NCBI RefSeq assembly: GCF_000283155.1
Contig: NW_004454207.1
Span: 13,739,035-13,803,034, forward strand
Direction: 5' to 3'
Source: Ceratotherium simum simum
Taxonomy: Eukaryota; Chordata; Mammalia; Perissodactyla; Rhinocerotidae
Length of the DNA: 64,000 bases
The position numbers and the translations under genes were made by a program. Of this stretch, positions 1 through 10,515 are shown piece after piece. The first letter of the stretch is position 1. Each line of letters opens with the position of its first letter. The notes under the pieces are model-generated. The model did no database searches, had not been told where the DNA came from, and saw only the letters and a program-made list of their open reading frames with translations.

Positions 1-1472
1 TCATCAGTGATATTGGCCTGTAATTTTCTTTTTTTGTGTTGTCCTTGTCTGGTTTTGGTATCACGGTAATGTCGGCTTCATAGAATGCGTTAGGGAGCTT
101 CCCTCCCTCCTCAATTTTTTGGAAGAGTTTGAGAAGGATAGATATTAAGTCTTCTTTGAATGTTTGGTAGAATTCACCAGGGAAGCCGCCTGGTCCTGGA
201 CTTTTATTTTTGGGGAGGTTTTTGATTACTGTTTCAATCTCTTTACTGGTGATTGGTCTATTCAAATTCTCTATTTCTTCTTGATTCAGTTTTGGAAGGT
301 TGTAAGATTCTAAGAATTTATCCATTTCTTTCAGATTGTCGAATTTGTTGGCATATAGCTTTTCATAGTAGTCTCTTATAATCTTTTGTATTTCTGAGGT
401 GGCTCTTGTAATTTCTCCTCTTCCATTTCTGATTTTACTTATTTGAGCCTTCTCTTTTTCTTGGTGAGTCTAGCTAAAGGTTTGCCAATTTTATCTTTTC
501 AAAGAACCAGCTCTTGGTTTTATTAATTTTTTCTATTGTTTTTTTAGTCTCTATTTCATTTATTTATGCTCCGATTTTTATTATTTCCCTTCTTCTACTG
601 ATTTTGGGCTTTGTTTGTTCTTCTTTTTCCAGTTCCTTTAGGTGCACTGTTAGATTGTTTATTTGAGATTTTTCTTGTTTGTTGAGATAGGCCTGTATTT
701 CTATAAACTTCCCTCTTAGAACCACTTTTTCTGTATCCCATAAATTCTGGCATGTTGTATTTTCATTTTCATTTGTCTCCAGGTATTGTTTGATTTCTCC
801 TTTGATTTCTTCGTTGACTCAATCATTGTTCAGTAGCATTTTGTTTAATCTCCACATATTTGTGGCTTTTCTGAATTTCCTCCTGTAGTTGATTTCTAGT
901 TTCATACTGTTGTGGTCAGAAAAGATGCTTGGTAATATTTCAATCTTCTTAAACTTATGGAGACTTGTTTTGTGGCCTAATATGTGATTAATCCTGGAGA
1001 ATGTTCCATGTGCATTTGAAAAGAATGTGTATTCTTCGGTTTTTAGATGGAATGTTCTGTACATGTCTACTAGGTCCATCTGTTCTAGTGTGTCATTTAA
1101 GGCAAATGTTTCCTTATTGATCTTCTGTTTGGATGGTCTATCCGTTGGTGTAAGTGGAGTGTTCAAGTCCCCTACTATTATTGTGTTACTCTCTATTTCT
1201 CTTTTTATGTCTGTTAATACTTGCTTTATATATTTAGTTGCTCCTATATTTGATGCATAGATATTTACAAGTGTTATATCCTCTTGTTGGATTGTTCCCT
1301 TGATCATTATGTAATGCCCTTCTTTGTCTCTTTTTACAGTTTTTGTTTTAAAGTCTATTTTGTCTGATATGACTACTGCTACCCCAGCTTTCTTTTCATT
1401 GCCATTTGCGTGGAGCATCTTTTTCCATCCCTTCACTTTCAGTTTGTGAGTGTCTTTAGGTCTGAAGTGTGA
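1..1472 (-). mobile_element. 5'-truncated LINE-1 (ORF2 part), runs off left edge
   Basis: Read on the minus strand this is L1 ORF2 from the middle of the endonuclease domain into the reverse transcriptase. Near 1-30 the minus-strand translation gives the RT motif ENYRPIS, and around 180-210 it gives [10 protein letters not shown]. Similarity to L1 ends abruptly near 1472, so the copy is 5'-truncated inside the endonuclease; the 3' half lies outside the window. The frame is broken by a stop at 819-821 and again further on (around 470), so the copy cannot make ORF2 protein. Divergence looks modest compared with the L1M blocks elsewhere, suggesting a fairly recent insertion. Confidence 0.93.
819..1472 (-). 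pseudogene. L1 ORF2 endonuclease-domain remnant
   Basis: This is the longest open frame in the window with recognisable protein similarity. L1-like sequence starts at HFRPKDTHKLK, just after the place where the L1 endonuclease normally has its catalytic glutamate (QETH), so that residue is lost by the truncation. GVAVVISDKIDFK, the catalytic GDLNTPL block (usually GDFNTPL) and the FSDHNSMKLE block with the catalytic SDH are still present. The frame stops after LNKMLLNND, where intact L1 continues into the linker before RT. About 20 further codons upstream (to 1538) are flanking DNA, not L1. It is a dead fragment, not a cellular gene. Confidence 0.88.
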
Positions 1473-1785
1473 GGGACAAAGATTAATCCGATTAAAATTC
1501 CTGCTCTTGAGTAGCTCAAAAATTTGGCAAGAAAACAATTATATAACCAGATTAGTACTATACATTATGCTAAATGTGCAATAAAAATATGGACAAAGTT
1601 CTGTGAAACCAAAGGGAGGGTGAATAATTCATCCTGGAGGTAGGACCCACAGAGGAGGTGACATCTGCTATCTTAAAGGGGAGCAGTGTTCAAGATCATC
1701 CTTGGAAGTGTAAATCACTCCTTTTTGTAGCAGCAGGAATAAAAGCAGCAAGAATATCAAGAGTAGCTATTAGTTACAGGGTATT
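1473..1785. other. Unique sequence, nothing recognised
   Basis: AT-rich sequence between the L1 and a MIR. No repeat family, splice pattern or open frame of note was seen. Confidence 0.5.
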
Positions 1786-1962
1786 TAGTAAGTGCCAGGC
1801 AAAACACTAAACATTTAGCGTGGACTATCTTATAATATACCCACCAACCAAAATGATAGACACTGTTATTACCATTTTACAGAGGATCAGACTGAAACAT
1901 TAGGAAGTGAAGTAACCTGCCCAAGATCACACAAGTAGGAAACAGTGAATTTTTGATGAACG
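1786..1962 (-). mobile_element. MIR SINE, minus strand
   Basis: Diverged match to the reverse complement of the MIR core and 3' half. The landmarks are AAGTGCCAGGCA, ATTACCATTTTACAGAGGA and a stretch ending CCCAAGATCACACAAGTAGG, in the order expected for a minus-strand copy. MIRs are ancient tRNA-derived SINEs mobilised by L2. Ends are approximate. Confidence 0.8.
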
Positions 1963-2530
1963 AGTGAATGAAATCAGAAAACATTCCTAAATCTTGAATT
2001 GAAGTATCTCAACAAATTATAATATCTTAAGAGAGATCAATGTGAGTGGTATAACATTGTCGGAAAAACTGTCACAGCATAAGCAATTTCAGCTTTTGTT
2101 CAGAAGAAATCAGAAGCTCTTCATCCTGGTCCTTCTTTAGGAAAGTTAGCACTTAGCCTTACAAAGCATTCATTTCCACCAATTATACCAACATCTCCTC
2201 AGAGGGCCCTGATCTCCTGAGTGAGATGGACACACCCTCACTTACCTACATCAGCTCAAATCGAAATGCGCTTTATTTGTTACTTTGTACCTGAATACCA
2301 TTTTTTTACTTTTAAAAATAGGGTTTTGAATGTAAATAACTCCTCTTGTTTGCACATAGGCTAGTCATATGAACATTATAAAATAGCCAGTTCCTACTTC
2401 CTTACTTTGTAAATTTCTTTCCTAGTGATCTTACATTTTTCCAACCAATATTTCACCAAATGTTTGGTTACCTCCCATGTATCTCATTCAATAAACATCT
2501 GTTTGACTCTTGGTCGCATCTATTGTGATA
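1963..2530. other. Unique sequence, nothing recognised
   Basis: No repeat, gene or motif could be supported in this interval. Confidence 0.4.
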
Positions 2531-2700
2531 TCACATCTATTATAATACATCTTTTAATCCTCAAAATTAACTTTTTGTGGTGTGTATTATTAATCTTATT
2601 TACAGATGAGGAGACCTGAGCTTGGACAATTTGGTGTATGGTTCAAGGTCACACTTGTCCAAGGTCGTAGAGTCAGCAGAACCAAGATAAGAATTCAAGT
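2531..2700 (-). mobile_element. MIR SINE, minus strand (diverged)
   Basis: Contains TTACAGATGAGGAGACCTGAG followed by a GGTCACAC block and a degraded tail, the reverse-complement order of MIR. More diverged than the copy at 1786. Confidence 0.65.
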
Positions 2701-3829
2701 ATTTTGACAACATATCCCCTGTTTGTTCCACACAGAGTCTCCTTATAAATAGAATGAGACTCTCGCTCCATGACTTGGCCAAAATAAAACAGGAACACAT
2801 TAAACAATTCAATATAGTCAATATCTGATTGTATCAAAAAGATGACCTAGAAAATAAGTGTTGTAGGGGTGAAGTCAATGTGGGCTATGGTAATCAGAGA
2901 TTGGGTTTGGCTAAGTGGGTGGATCTAGAGCTAAAGGGAGGCTCGCTTGACTGGAAGAAAAGCATCAGCAAATATGTTGAGTTGTGCTAAGCATGTGATC
3001 TGTGGACAAATAAAAAGTCTTCCTGGTGCAAATCACTTGAGTTATTTCATGGATAAGTTTTTCAATGCTTGTAGCATTGCGTTGAATACTTCATGGACTA
3101 AGATGGTATGAAAATAAACAAACAAACCCTAGAAGGAGAACCTGGAGATATTGTAAACCATATTAATGTGCAGAAAACCAGAATGGTGGCTACTTAACTT
3201 GACAGATAGTTGACCACGTACATATGTAAACACAGAGTTGTAGACTGAAGGCAGGTTAAACAAGATGTGTTTGATGGCAGGTATACACCATAAAAATATA
3301 ATCTTTGTTTTTAATTTTGTCTTGGTGAATATAAGCATATTACATATTGTACTTGCAATCATTTTTCTCAGCAGTTCATCCATTGACATGCACACACATG
3401 CATGTGAGCAGATGTTTTCTAGTACCTTTGTCAGAAGAATTTAGTGCCTTGTACACATCACACCTGCCATGTCATGCTTATTGATTGAACGATTCAGCTT
3501 GCTGAAAGGTACTGGGTGAGATATTAATTTTAAAATGAAAGCCTTCACATCTGCTAATGCCTGTCAGTCTCTGGAGTGAATGTGCCGTTCGAGCCAACGG
3601 AAGTGGGCAGAAGCAGCCTTCATGGGTAGGGCTGACAAGTTATTTTGAGTCTGCTGAATTACCTTTATTGTTGCCTGGTACTTATCAGCAGACCTCTCCT
3701 TCCATTAAACTCCAGCGCTCACGGTACTTCTGAAAATAGCTCTAGTGGTTTGGAACTTGTCTTCCTGGGTTTTCTTATAAATGGAATATTTGTGGTAGTT
3801 GAGCGATAAATGGTGAGATAATGGTGTTT
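2701..3829. other. Unique sequence, nothing recognised
   Basis: Only short open frames with no protein-like features. No repeat family recognised. The part from about 3540 has mixed composition and may belong to the same conserved block proposed for 3830-4225. Confidence 0.4.
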
Positions 3830-4225
3830 TACAGGCAGTGAAATGACAAGGTCAGTTTTAATTAAGCTGAGATCAACCTCAGTCTGTATTGCACACTTCT
3901 GATTAGGTTATTTCAAATTAACATAAGTTTTTGGAGACTTCGCTGAAGTCAGTGGTGTTAAACACCAGCTGTGCTGGCAGAGAAGCGTGGGATATGAGAA
4001 GGAGATAGCATTCACATTGAAATTAGCACTTGGCACAATATAATTCTCTGATTGCAAACTATGTGGAGTTGCCTGTGCTAATTGGTTGATTTTATTTGAA
4101 GCAGATGTTGTTAGCTTTCCCACTAATGATCTGGAGAGAAATTCTTTTGAAAGACATGCCATGTTAGGATCTCTGCAGTATAATAAGCTAATTACAACTT
4201 TAAGTACTTGCAGTAATTAGCACAA
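3830..4225. promoter_or_regulatory. Candidate conserved regulatory element (homeodomain-site cluster)
   Basis: No repeat similarity. Four homeodomain-type cores occur within about 360 bases: TTAATTAA at 3858-3865, TAATTG at 4079-4084, TAATTA at 4189-4194 and TAATTA at 4214-4219, with further ATTA cores between them. Such clusters occur in developmental enhancers, but they also arise by chance in AT-rich DNA. Calling this regulatory is inference; only cross-species conservation would support it. Confidence 0.22.
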
Positions 4226-5827
4226 TGTGTATAAAGTGTTCCTGATCTTTTCACCCTGCCTCATTATTGTCAGGGCAGCTTGAAAAACAAAAAGGAACGC
4301 TAGCCGGATTGAGTCTCCCTGGTCTAGCCTCTTCATTTCCCAGACTTCTGCACTAAAGAGATAATGAACTCGACTTAAATCCTTCTCTTTCAGGCATGTC
4401 AAAAAGGTTTAGTGCCAACCCTCACCCTTCAACACCCAAAAAACGGAGAGTGAAATTTGCCAAACTAAAATGTTACCTCGCACACATATGCCTTTAGGCC
4501 CGTGAGTCTTCATCACGTTAGCAAACCGAGGTATTTGAGGACACCATTAGCATATTTATCTCATGTTCATTTATTTTATTGTTTACCAATTCAGTCCAAG
4601 GATCAAACCTGTATTTTATTTGAGAACATTGCCTCATCACATTTCCAAGCCAAAACTCTAACTTCCCTGTATAGAACGCTTTATGTGCTTGATATTTCTG
4701 TAAGCCTAAAATCCAGTCTTTTTATATTTTTAATAACCAAGCTGTTACAGATACATATTTTGCTTATAGTAGTTATGTGAGTGAAGACATAGTAGGGGTA
4801 GATGTGAGGAGCGTGAGAAAAAATGGAAAAAATGAATTGGGAAGAAAAGAATTGATAAAGACAAATTCTTAATAACATATCAAGCAAAGTCCACAAGTAA
4901 CTGCTATTGATATGAGTGAACCTGACATTTGACTGGTGACTAAAATTCTGGTATCTCTAAGAAGAGGCTAAGTTGATCAGTAGAAAATAATTTATAGTAA
5001 AATATCATTATTTCAATAGCTCTTTGTGGTCTTTTTAAGAAAGTTCCAGAGTTTGGATATTTAAGATCTATTATTTGAGATCCTTGCTTAAGAGTAAAAA
5101 TGCAGCCATTCATAATGGAGCCTTCTACTGAAACAGGTGAATGTATCTAGCTTTTATGTTTTCTTATGGCTCCTTCTTCAGTTTCAAGATACTTCTAGAG
5201 AAAGGCAGAGACTGAACAAATTCTCCTTTTAAAGTACCTTTGCAGAAGTTGGCTGGCTCCCTTGGCTCTAATTTCTGGGAAGTAGGCAACTCGATCTCAT
5301 ATTCTGAACTTGGCTGCAGAAATAAGGTAGAAGATTCCCTTATTTGCACCACTAGTGCTCTTGTCTCCTTGATTCTGGAATTGAAAGCTGGGATTTCTGT
5401 GGTTGCTGGATTTATATCTACCTCCAGTGATGTAGAATTTCACCAGGTAAATAGCCAGGCTCCTGATAACTTTAACAGGCTATATCCTAAAGAGAGGAGG
5501 AGTGAAACAAAAATATCCCAGCTATTTGAGAAAAGCAAAGACAGAGAGGGCTGATAGAGACTCATCATTGCAAATTACTAACAGAAAGGAAGGGTGTAGA
5601 TTTAAGAGGAGTCCAATACTTTAAACATTCTTCATAAATATAAATGAACGTTTTATGGGTGTGAAAATTTATTACTATAAGTAATGAAAAATTCAACAGA
5701 AAAGACTTTGTACTTTGGTTATTCCTAAGTTTACGGAGCCTCAAGTGCTCAGTGGAACCCAATAAGAGAAATAATTATGCTCAAGAAAAACATTCAAGGA
5801 CAGAGTTTAGACCTAGTGCTGACTTTT
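4226..5827. other. Unique sequence; weak exon-like segment at 5244-5450
   Basis: No repeat recognised. A 104-codon plus-strand frame at 5240-5554 overlaps a segment bounded by an AG after CTTTGCAG (exon start 5244) and a GTAAAT at 5451. The acceptor tract is weak and the translation resembles nothing I know, so it is not called as an exon. Confidence 0.35.
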
Positions 5828-5890
5828 TACACCTGGCACGGTGTCTGGAATGTCTTAGGTGCATAATAAACGGTAAATGGGTGAATGTTT
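5828..5890 (+). mobile_element. Possible MIR 3' fragment
   Basis: CACCTGGCACGGTGTCTGG followed by TAGGTGCATAATAAACGGTAA resembles the end of MIR (CCTGGCACATAGTAGGTGCTC then AATAAATG). Too short to be certain. Confidence 0.35.
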
Positions 5891-6442
5891 TTTGGTAAAA
5901 AGTTAATGAGGCATTCACTGCCAAGAGGTTTGGTGAGTTTCCACACTCCTGGAAGTATTGTCATGAATTGGAACTACTCTAAATACCATATATAATTATT
6001 TGTCTAAGTGGTCTTAAGATACTTATGAGTGCTTTAGTACAAAAGGTTAAAGGCACACACTGGGTGTTGGAAGTTTTGACATCTAGCATCCTTACTGAGA
6101 ATTTAAAGATCTTATTTGGCTATGGAAGAGATCAATCCACTTAGCCATGGGGCACTGGCTAGAGTAACAAAAACTTGTTTGACGATAAACTAATGATTTA
6201 CATTGTTTTGTCAGTAAGGATCCTTTATTGTTATCTTGTTTTTGTTTACTTAAACCCAAAGCTTCTATTATTACTCCTAATATAATACTGTGGTCATAGA
6301 AATATAAACTAGGTTCTTAACAATATATATTTTTTGCTCTCATTTTCCTAAGTTTGAGAAAACCAAAATTTGTCTAACTGTTGCTAGATGCTTGAAATAT
6401 AATAGCATATGTACACATGAATGCTATCTATTTATTATATCT
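5891..6442. other. Unique AT-rich sequence, nothing recognised
   Basis: No repeat family or gene feature seen. Confidence 0.4.
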
Positions 6443-6472
6443 TATGTTAGATATACATGTATATCTAACATA
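6443..6472. repeat. Perfect 30-bp palindrome
   Basis: The 30 bases read the same on both strands with no spacer, centred on ACATGT. The left half is TATGTTAGATATACA. Flanking bases pair only imperfectly. It lies about 50 bp before a TATC microsatellite. It could extrude as a cruciform; no function is implied. Confidence 0.9.
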
Positions 6473-6522
6473 TTACATATAATTTACATTTTATGCTGTA
6501 AATTATTATATAGGTTTTAAAA

Positions 6523-6526
6523 TCTA

Positions 6527-6566
<40 letters not shown>

Positions 6567-6588
6567 ATATATCTATATCTATCTATCA
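6523..6588. repeat. (TATC)n microsatellite
   Basis: About eleven uninterrupted TATC units, followed by a variant stretch with TATA interruptions. Likely length-polymorphic. Confidence 0.92.
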
Positions 6589-8249
6589 TCTTTCAAGAGA
6601 GGTCACCATTAGAAAGACCATTACTAGGCCAAGTGATTAACTCTGTAATTTTATTATGTTCTGATAACACTTATTTGGAATGAGTTAATGGCCAATCCAT
6701 GACTTTTTTTGTACACTTATTCATGAAAAAACATAGTCTGACATACAGAAGGGCAAACTGGCTTTTTAAAACCTTTCAGCTTTCTAGGACTGAAGAGTTT
6801 TCCTAAAGAGAAGGTCCCTAGCTTTCAGGGGAATCAGCAGATTGAGACATGACCTTTTATAAGGCATCTGCTCACCGTGAGCCCTCTGTGCCCAACATGG
6901 CACTCCACCGTCCTGTCAGGGTCTAAGGAAGCATGCGACTCCATGAGACTTATTTCTGAGATGCCAGCAGCAATGGTTATTTCTTTTACTTCCAAATGTG
7001 CAAAGTGGAGACAAGAAACCCTTATTTAATTGTTGGGAAAAAATTAAAAACTAACTCCAGATTTTAACATCAAGAAATTGAGGTTGTTTGATCTTTAGAG
7101 GTTACAGCAATTACATATGAAAATCTCTTTCATGTAAGATTTTTTAAAAAGTCGATTGCATGCCTTCATCTTTGTATGTATGTCACAGATTGCTGGAATA
7201 GGACTAAATAATATCATTTTGAAGAGCAGATTTTTCCCCATTTCCCAATACGTTTTTCTTTTTTGCCGTAAGAAGCTTGCAAAACAAACTCCCTGAGGCA
7301 CCAGAAGCAGGAGTACGCAGGGTGGTTTGGCTGCAGACCAGAGCAGCACAATGGGTTTCTGCTTCCTTTCTGTTCATCGCTGCCCCCTTTCCTCCAAAGC
7401 ACACACAAAGCTCGGCATGACTTTCTCGTTTCAGGCTCCAGTTTTGCGATTTTTTCTGCTGCGTGTTGGGAAGAAATTGAAATGCAAAATTATATCCCCT
7501 GAAACAATCATATTGTTTTGGGGGCATAGGAAGAAGGAGAGGTACAAGGATGAGTTTTTTTTTTTCTTAAAAAAAAAAAAAGCTGCATGAGCCACAATAC
7601 CCATCCCTTGCTGCTCCATGAACCTCTCAGGTTTTTTTAAACTCTTATTTAATTTTGCAAAAAAGTAGCTTAACCACTGAGAAAATTGTGCAGAGGAAAG
7701 AAAATTTCTTCCTGATGAGGGATTATGCTCAGCAGAAATGCAATAATATACTGTATTGCTTGTTTCTATCTGCTATTTTCTCTCCTCTGGGCATACCCCA
7801 TTTCACATATACATCCCGTAAGTCATTGAGTTGAGAGTTTCGCAGAACCAGAAGTGGAGAAGGGGTGATTTCAACTCTAGTCATAGCAGGTGATGGAGTT
7901 GGCAAAGAAGATTTCAATATTGCTTCAAGGAAGTTGAAAATGACTAACGTGATGACTAACAGTAACATCTAAAACAAAAGTATAGCTCTGCACTACAGTA
8001 AGAATGAGTGACCTTCCTGACTTGGAAGAGGGAGGCGAGAGGGCGGAGGAATCTTTGGGAGGATGATTTCAGAACAAATAGACCTATAATGTTGGTATTT
8101 AAATGCAATTTACTCATTCGCTTCAGCAGATAAAGTCTTAATATGCATGTCATCTGTGGGCAGAGCCTGAAGAATTATAAGCATTAATTTGTTTTAAATA
8201 ATTTGAAAAAGAACAGTTTTATTAAACACTACAGTCATCTAAGTAAAAA
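6589..8249. other. Unique sequence, no gene recognised
   Basis: No repeat family recognised. The part at 7250-7620 has higher GC and overlapping frames on both strands (up to 107 codons). It contains a T11-CTT-A12 run at 7554-7581 and no protein-like motif. It may be conserved non-coding DNA, but that cannot be shown from one sequence. Confidence 0.4.
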
Positions 8250-8268
8250 TTTAAAATAAATTTCTTTA

Positions 8269-8332
8269 GTGAACCTATGACATACAACTATCTACTGGGG
8301 CTTTGGGGGGAAAAAACTGAATAAATAAAATC
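8269..8332 (+). mobile_element. Severely 5'-truncated ERE SINE with 19-bp TSD
   Basis: Only the last 64 bases of a short-tail ERE are present, including TACAACTATCTACTGGGGC, a G run and an AATAAATAAAA tail. It is flanked by perfect 19-bp duplications TTTAAAATAAATTTCTTTA at 8250-8268 and 8333-8351, which prove insertion by target-primed reverse transcription. The tRNA-like head and its pol III promoter boxes are missing. Confidence 0.92.
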
Positions 8333-8351
8333 TTTAAAATAAATTTCTTTA

Positions 8352-8846
8352 TCTTTTGTAAAATAATCTCTGCCTACGGATCTTCTTTCAATGGTTAGAT
8401 TTTAAAATTATAAATAATGTGAGCTTAAAAAAATCATGCTGCAGTGGTTGCCTCGGCATCAACTACACTTCCTCAAATGCTAAAGCAAGGAACACTGTGG
8501 TCTTTAAGTCTGGATATGTTCCCTTCTTGCCCAGCCCCACCCAAGTACCTGCCCCATAGGTTTGCAGTACAGAGAGGGGATAAGCTAGGTGAGAACGTGG
8601 TACAAACCCCTCATGGACTCACATCTTTCCGTGGTTCTGTCTCGTGTCAGACCTTCACTGAGATACAATAGGCTTCTTATTTTTTGGATTTATCCCTGTT
8701 TTGCTTTGTTTCGAGATTCAAGGGTGAGAATCCAGAATAATGTATAAATCATTGTATGTATTATGAGCATTTTATGGGAATAAGGTCCATAACTTTTATC
8801 CCAAGATTTATGAATTAAGAAGCATAGTATTTGATTCTGATAAAAA
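8352..8846. other. Unique sequence, nothing recognised
   Basis: No repeat or gene feature. A 75-codon frame at 8444-8671 has no recognisable content. Confidence 0.4.
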
Positions 8847-8855
8847 CTCTGAGAC

Positions 8856-9121
8856 GGGGGCTGGCCTGGTGGTGTAGTGGTTAAGTTTGGCACACTCTGC
8901 TTCAGCGGCCTGGGTTCATGGGTTCAGATCCCCGGTACGGAGCTACACCACTCACCAGCCATGCTCTGGTGGGGACCCACATACAAAAATAGAGGAGGAT
9001 TGGCACTAATGTTAGCTCAGGGCTAATCTTCCTCAAGCAAAAAAAGAGGAAGATTGGTGACGGATATTAGCTTAGGGTGAATCTTCCTCAGCAAAAACCA
9101 ACCAACCAAACAAACAAAACC
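8856..9121 (+). mobile_element. ERE SINE, long-tail type, plus strand
   Basis: The tRNA-derived head starts GGGGCTGGCCTGGTGGTGT. It has an A-box-like GTGTAGTGGTTAAG and a B-box-like GGTTCAGATCC. The body carries two GTTAGCTCAGGGC / CTTCCTCA units and an A-rich CAAACAAAC tail. A 9-bp TSD CTCTGAGAC lies at 8847-8855 and 9122-9130. Several CpGs have decayed, so this is not one of the youngest copies. Confidence 0.95.
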
Positions 9122-9269
9122 CTCTGAGACAAAGGTAAATTATCAGTACTACTTTATACCTGGCTTTACTGGGGCTTGTGGAAGTTTAGTCACAAGTTCG
9201 AAGTCCAGATATTTAATCCAGTAATCTTTCCCTATGTGGTTAAGGCTATTACTTTCATTGGCTTTAAAA

Positions 9270-9955
9270 CAAGTTGGTTATAATATATGCAGATACTCCC
9301 CCCTCCAGGAAGTGGAGCTTAATGTCCCACTCCACCCAAGTTTGGGCTAGACTTAGTGACTTGGTTCCAAAGAATAGACTAGAGAAAGGGAAAAATAGTA
9401 ACATTATAGGGCAGAAACCTGACTAATACTACATTAACCAAGTGAGGAAAGTTAATATCACCAATGATGTCATGGGGGTCATATCCCCCCCTAATATGAC
9501 ATAACTTGAGAAGGGCACTTCACCACTGTGATATTCTTCCCCAGAATCCCTAACCCCAGTCTAATCATGAGAGAAACGTCAGAAAAATCCAGATTGGGGA
9601 ACTTTATACAGGATACCAGGTCAGTACTCCTCAAGACTGGCAAGGTCATGAAAAATAAGGAGAGACTGAGAAACTGTCACAGACCAGAAGAGACTGGGGA
9701 GATATGACAGCTAAGGAATGTGGTATCCTGGATTGGATCCTGGCACAGAAAGAGAACATTAATGGAAAACTGGTGAAATTAAAGTCTACAGTTTAGTTAA
9801 CAGCAATGCACCAATGTTGGTTTCTTGGTGTTGACAAATATATCATGGAGATGTAAGATGTTAACAGAGGGGTAAATTGGGTGGGGGATATAAGAGAACT
9901 CTCTTTATTATCTCTATTGTCTAAAGTTATTCCAAAATAAAAAGTTAATTGAATC
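9270..9955 (+). mobile_element. L1M 3' UTR fragment, plus strand
   Basis: Matches the remembered 3' UTR of mammalian-wide L1M elements. It includes GAGAAACTGTCACAGACCAG, GGTATCCTGGATTGGATCC and the terminal ATTCCAAAATAAAAAGTT, in that order. It ends near 9945 with the A-rich 3' terminus of the element. No coding part is left. It is one of few sizeable LINE pieces on the plus strand here. Confidence 0.82.
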
Positions 9956-10095
9956 TAAAAAGGTGACCATAGACTCAAACTCATATTTTGTTCCTTGGTT
10001 AACTGGGATAAATGTCACTTTCCCTGGAAACCCTTTCATATGACCTTACATACTAATCCATTAACAGAATTAATGGTACTCTCCTGGGGGTTATG

Positions 10096-10312
10096 AGAGG
10101 CATTATTGCCTAGTGGTTGTGAGTTTGGACTTCTAACCAGACTGCTGGGGTTTGAAGCCAGGCTCCACCACTCAGCAATTGTGTGACTTTCAGCGCATTA
10201 TTTGATCTTTCCATGGATTAACCTACCTCACAGGGCTGTTGTGAGTATGTAACTTAAAGTTACACATTTAAAGTCCTTAGAATAGTACATAGTAAGTACT
10301 CAATAAGTGGTA
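10096..10312 (+). mobile_element. MIR SINE, nearly full length, plus strand
   Basis: Runs from the tRNA-related head (GCCTAGTGGTTGTGAGTTTGG) through the core (CTACCTCACAGGGCTGTTGTG) to the end (AAGTACTCAATAAGTGG). One of the better preserved MIRs in the window. Confidence 0.9.
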
Positions 10313-10352
10313 GTAGTGATGGTGATGATGGTGATGATAATGATGACACCTC
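10313..10352. repeat. GATGGT/GATGAT simple repeat
   Basis: Short imperfect trinucleotide-type tract of GGTGAT and GATGAT units, directly at the MIR end. It probably grew from the MIR tail. Confidence 0.7.
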
Positions 10353-10399
10353 CAAAGTATTGTTATTATAATACTATCATACAACATCTAATTGCTTAC

Positions 10400-10515
10400 T
10401 CCTACTTCTTCTTTTAGATGGAGAGATCTTTGAGGACAGAAACCATGTTTTATTTATCTTTGTATCCCCATGCCTGGTAAAGTACTCCATAATTGTTGAG
10501 GGAATGTATGCTTGG
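10400..10515 (+). mobile_element. L2 3' end, plus strand
   Basis: GATCTTTGAGGACAGAAACC then TTTGTATCCCCATGCCTGG and TTGTTGAGGGAATG match the L2 terminal region (GAGGGCAGGGACC ... GTATCCCCAGC ... TTGTTGAATGAATG). Diverged. Confidence 0.65.

Noticed and set aside
819..1538. Possible functional endonuclease or reverse transcriptase gene
   Set aside because: It is a 5'-truncated L1 with stops, lacking the N-terminal part of the endonuclease including the catalytic glutamate.
5240..5554. 104-codon plus-strand frame with an AG before and GTAAAT inside
   Set aside because: The acceptor tract is short and poor, a minus-strand frame overlaps it, and the translation shows no domain. Frames of this size recur by chance in 64 kb.
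6523..6588. Regularly spaced short repeats that could suggest an array
   Set aside because: Simple TATC microsatellite without spacers; not CRISPR, which is not expected in a mammalian genome.
7204..7590. Overlapping frames on both strands (up to 107 codons)
   Set aside because: Mutually overlapping shadow frames in a GC-richer stretch with homopolymer runs; no family resemblance.
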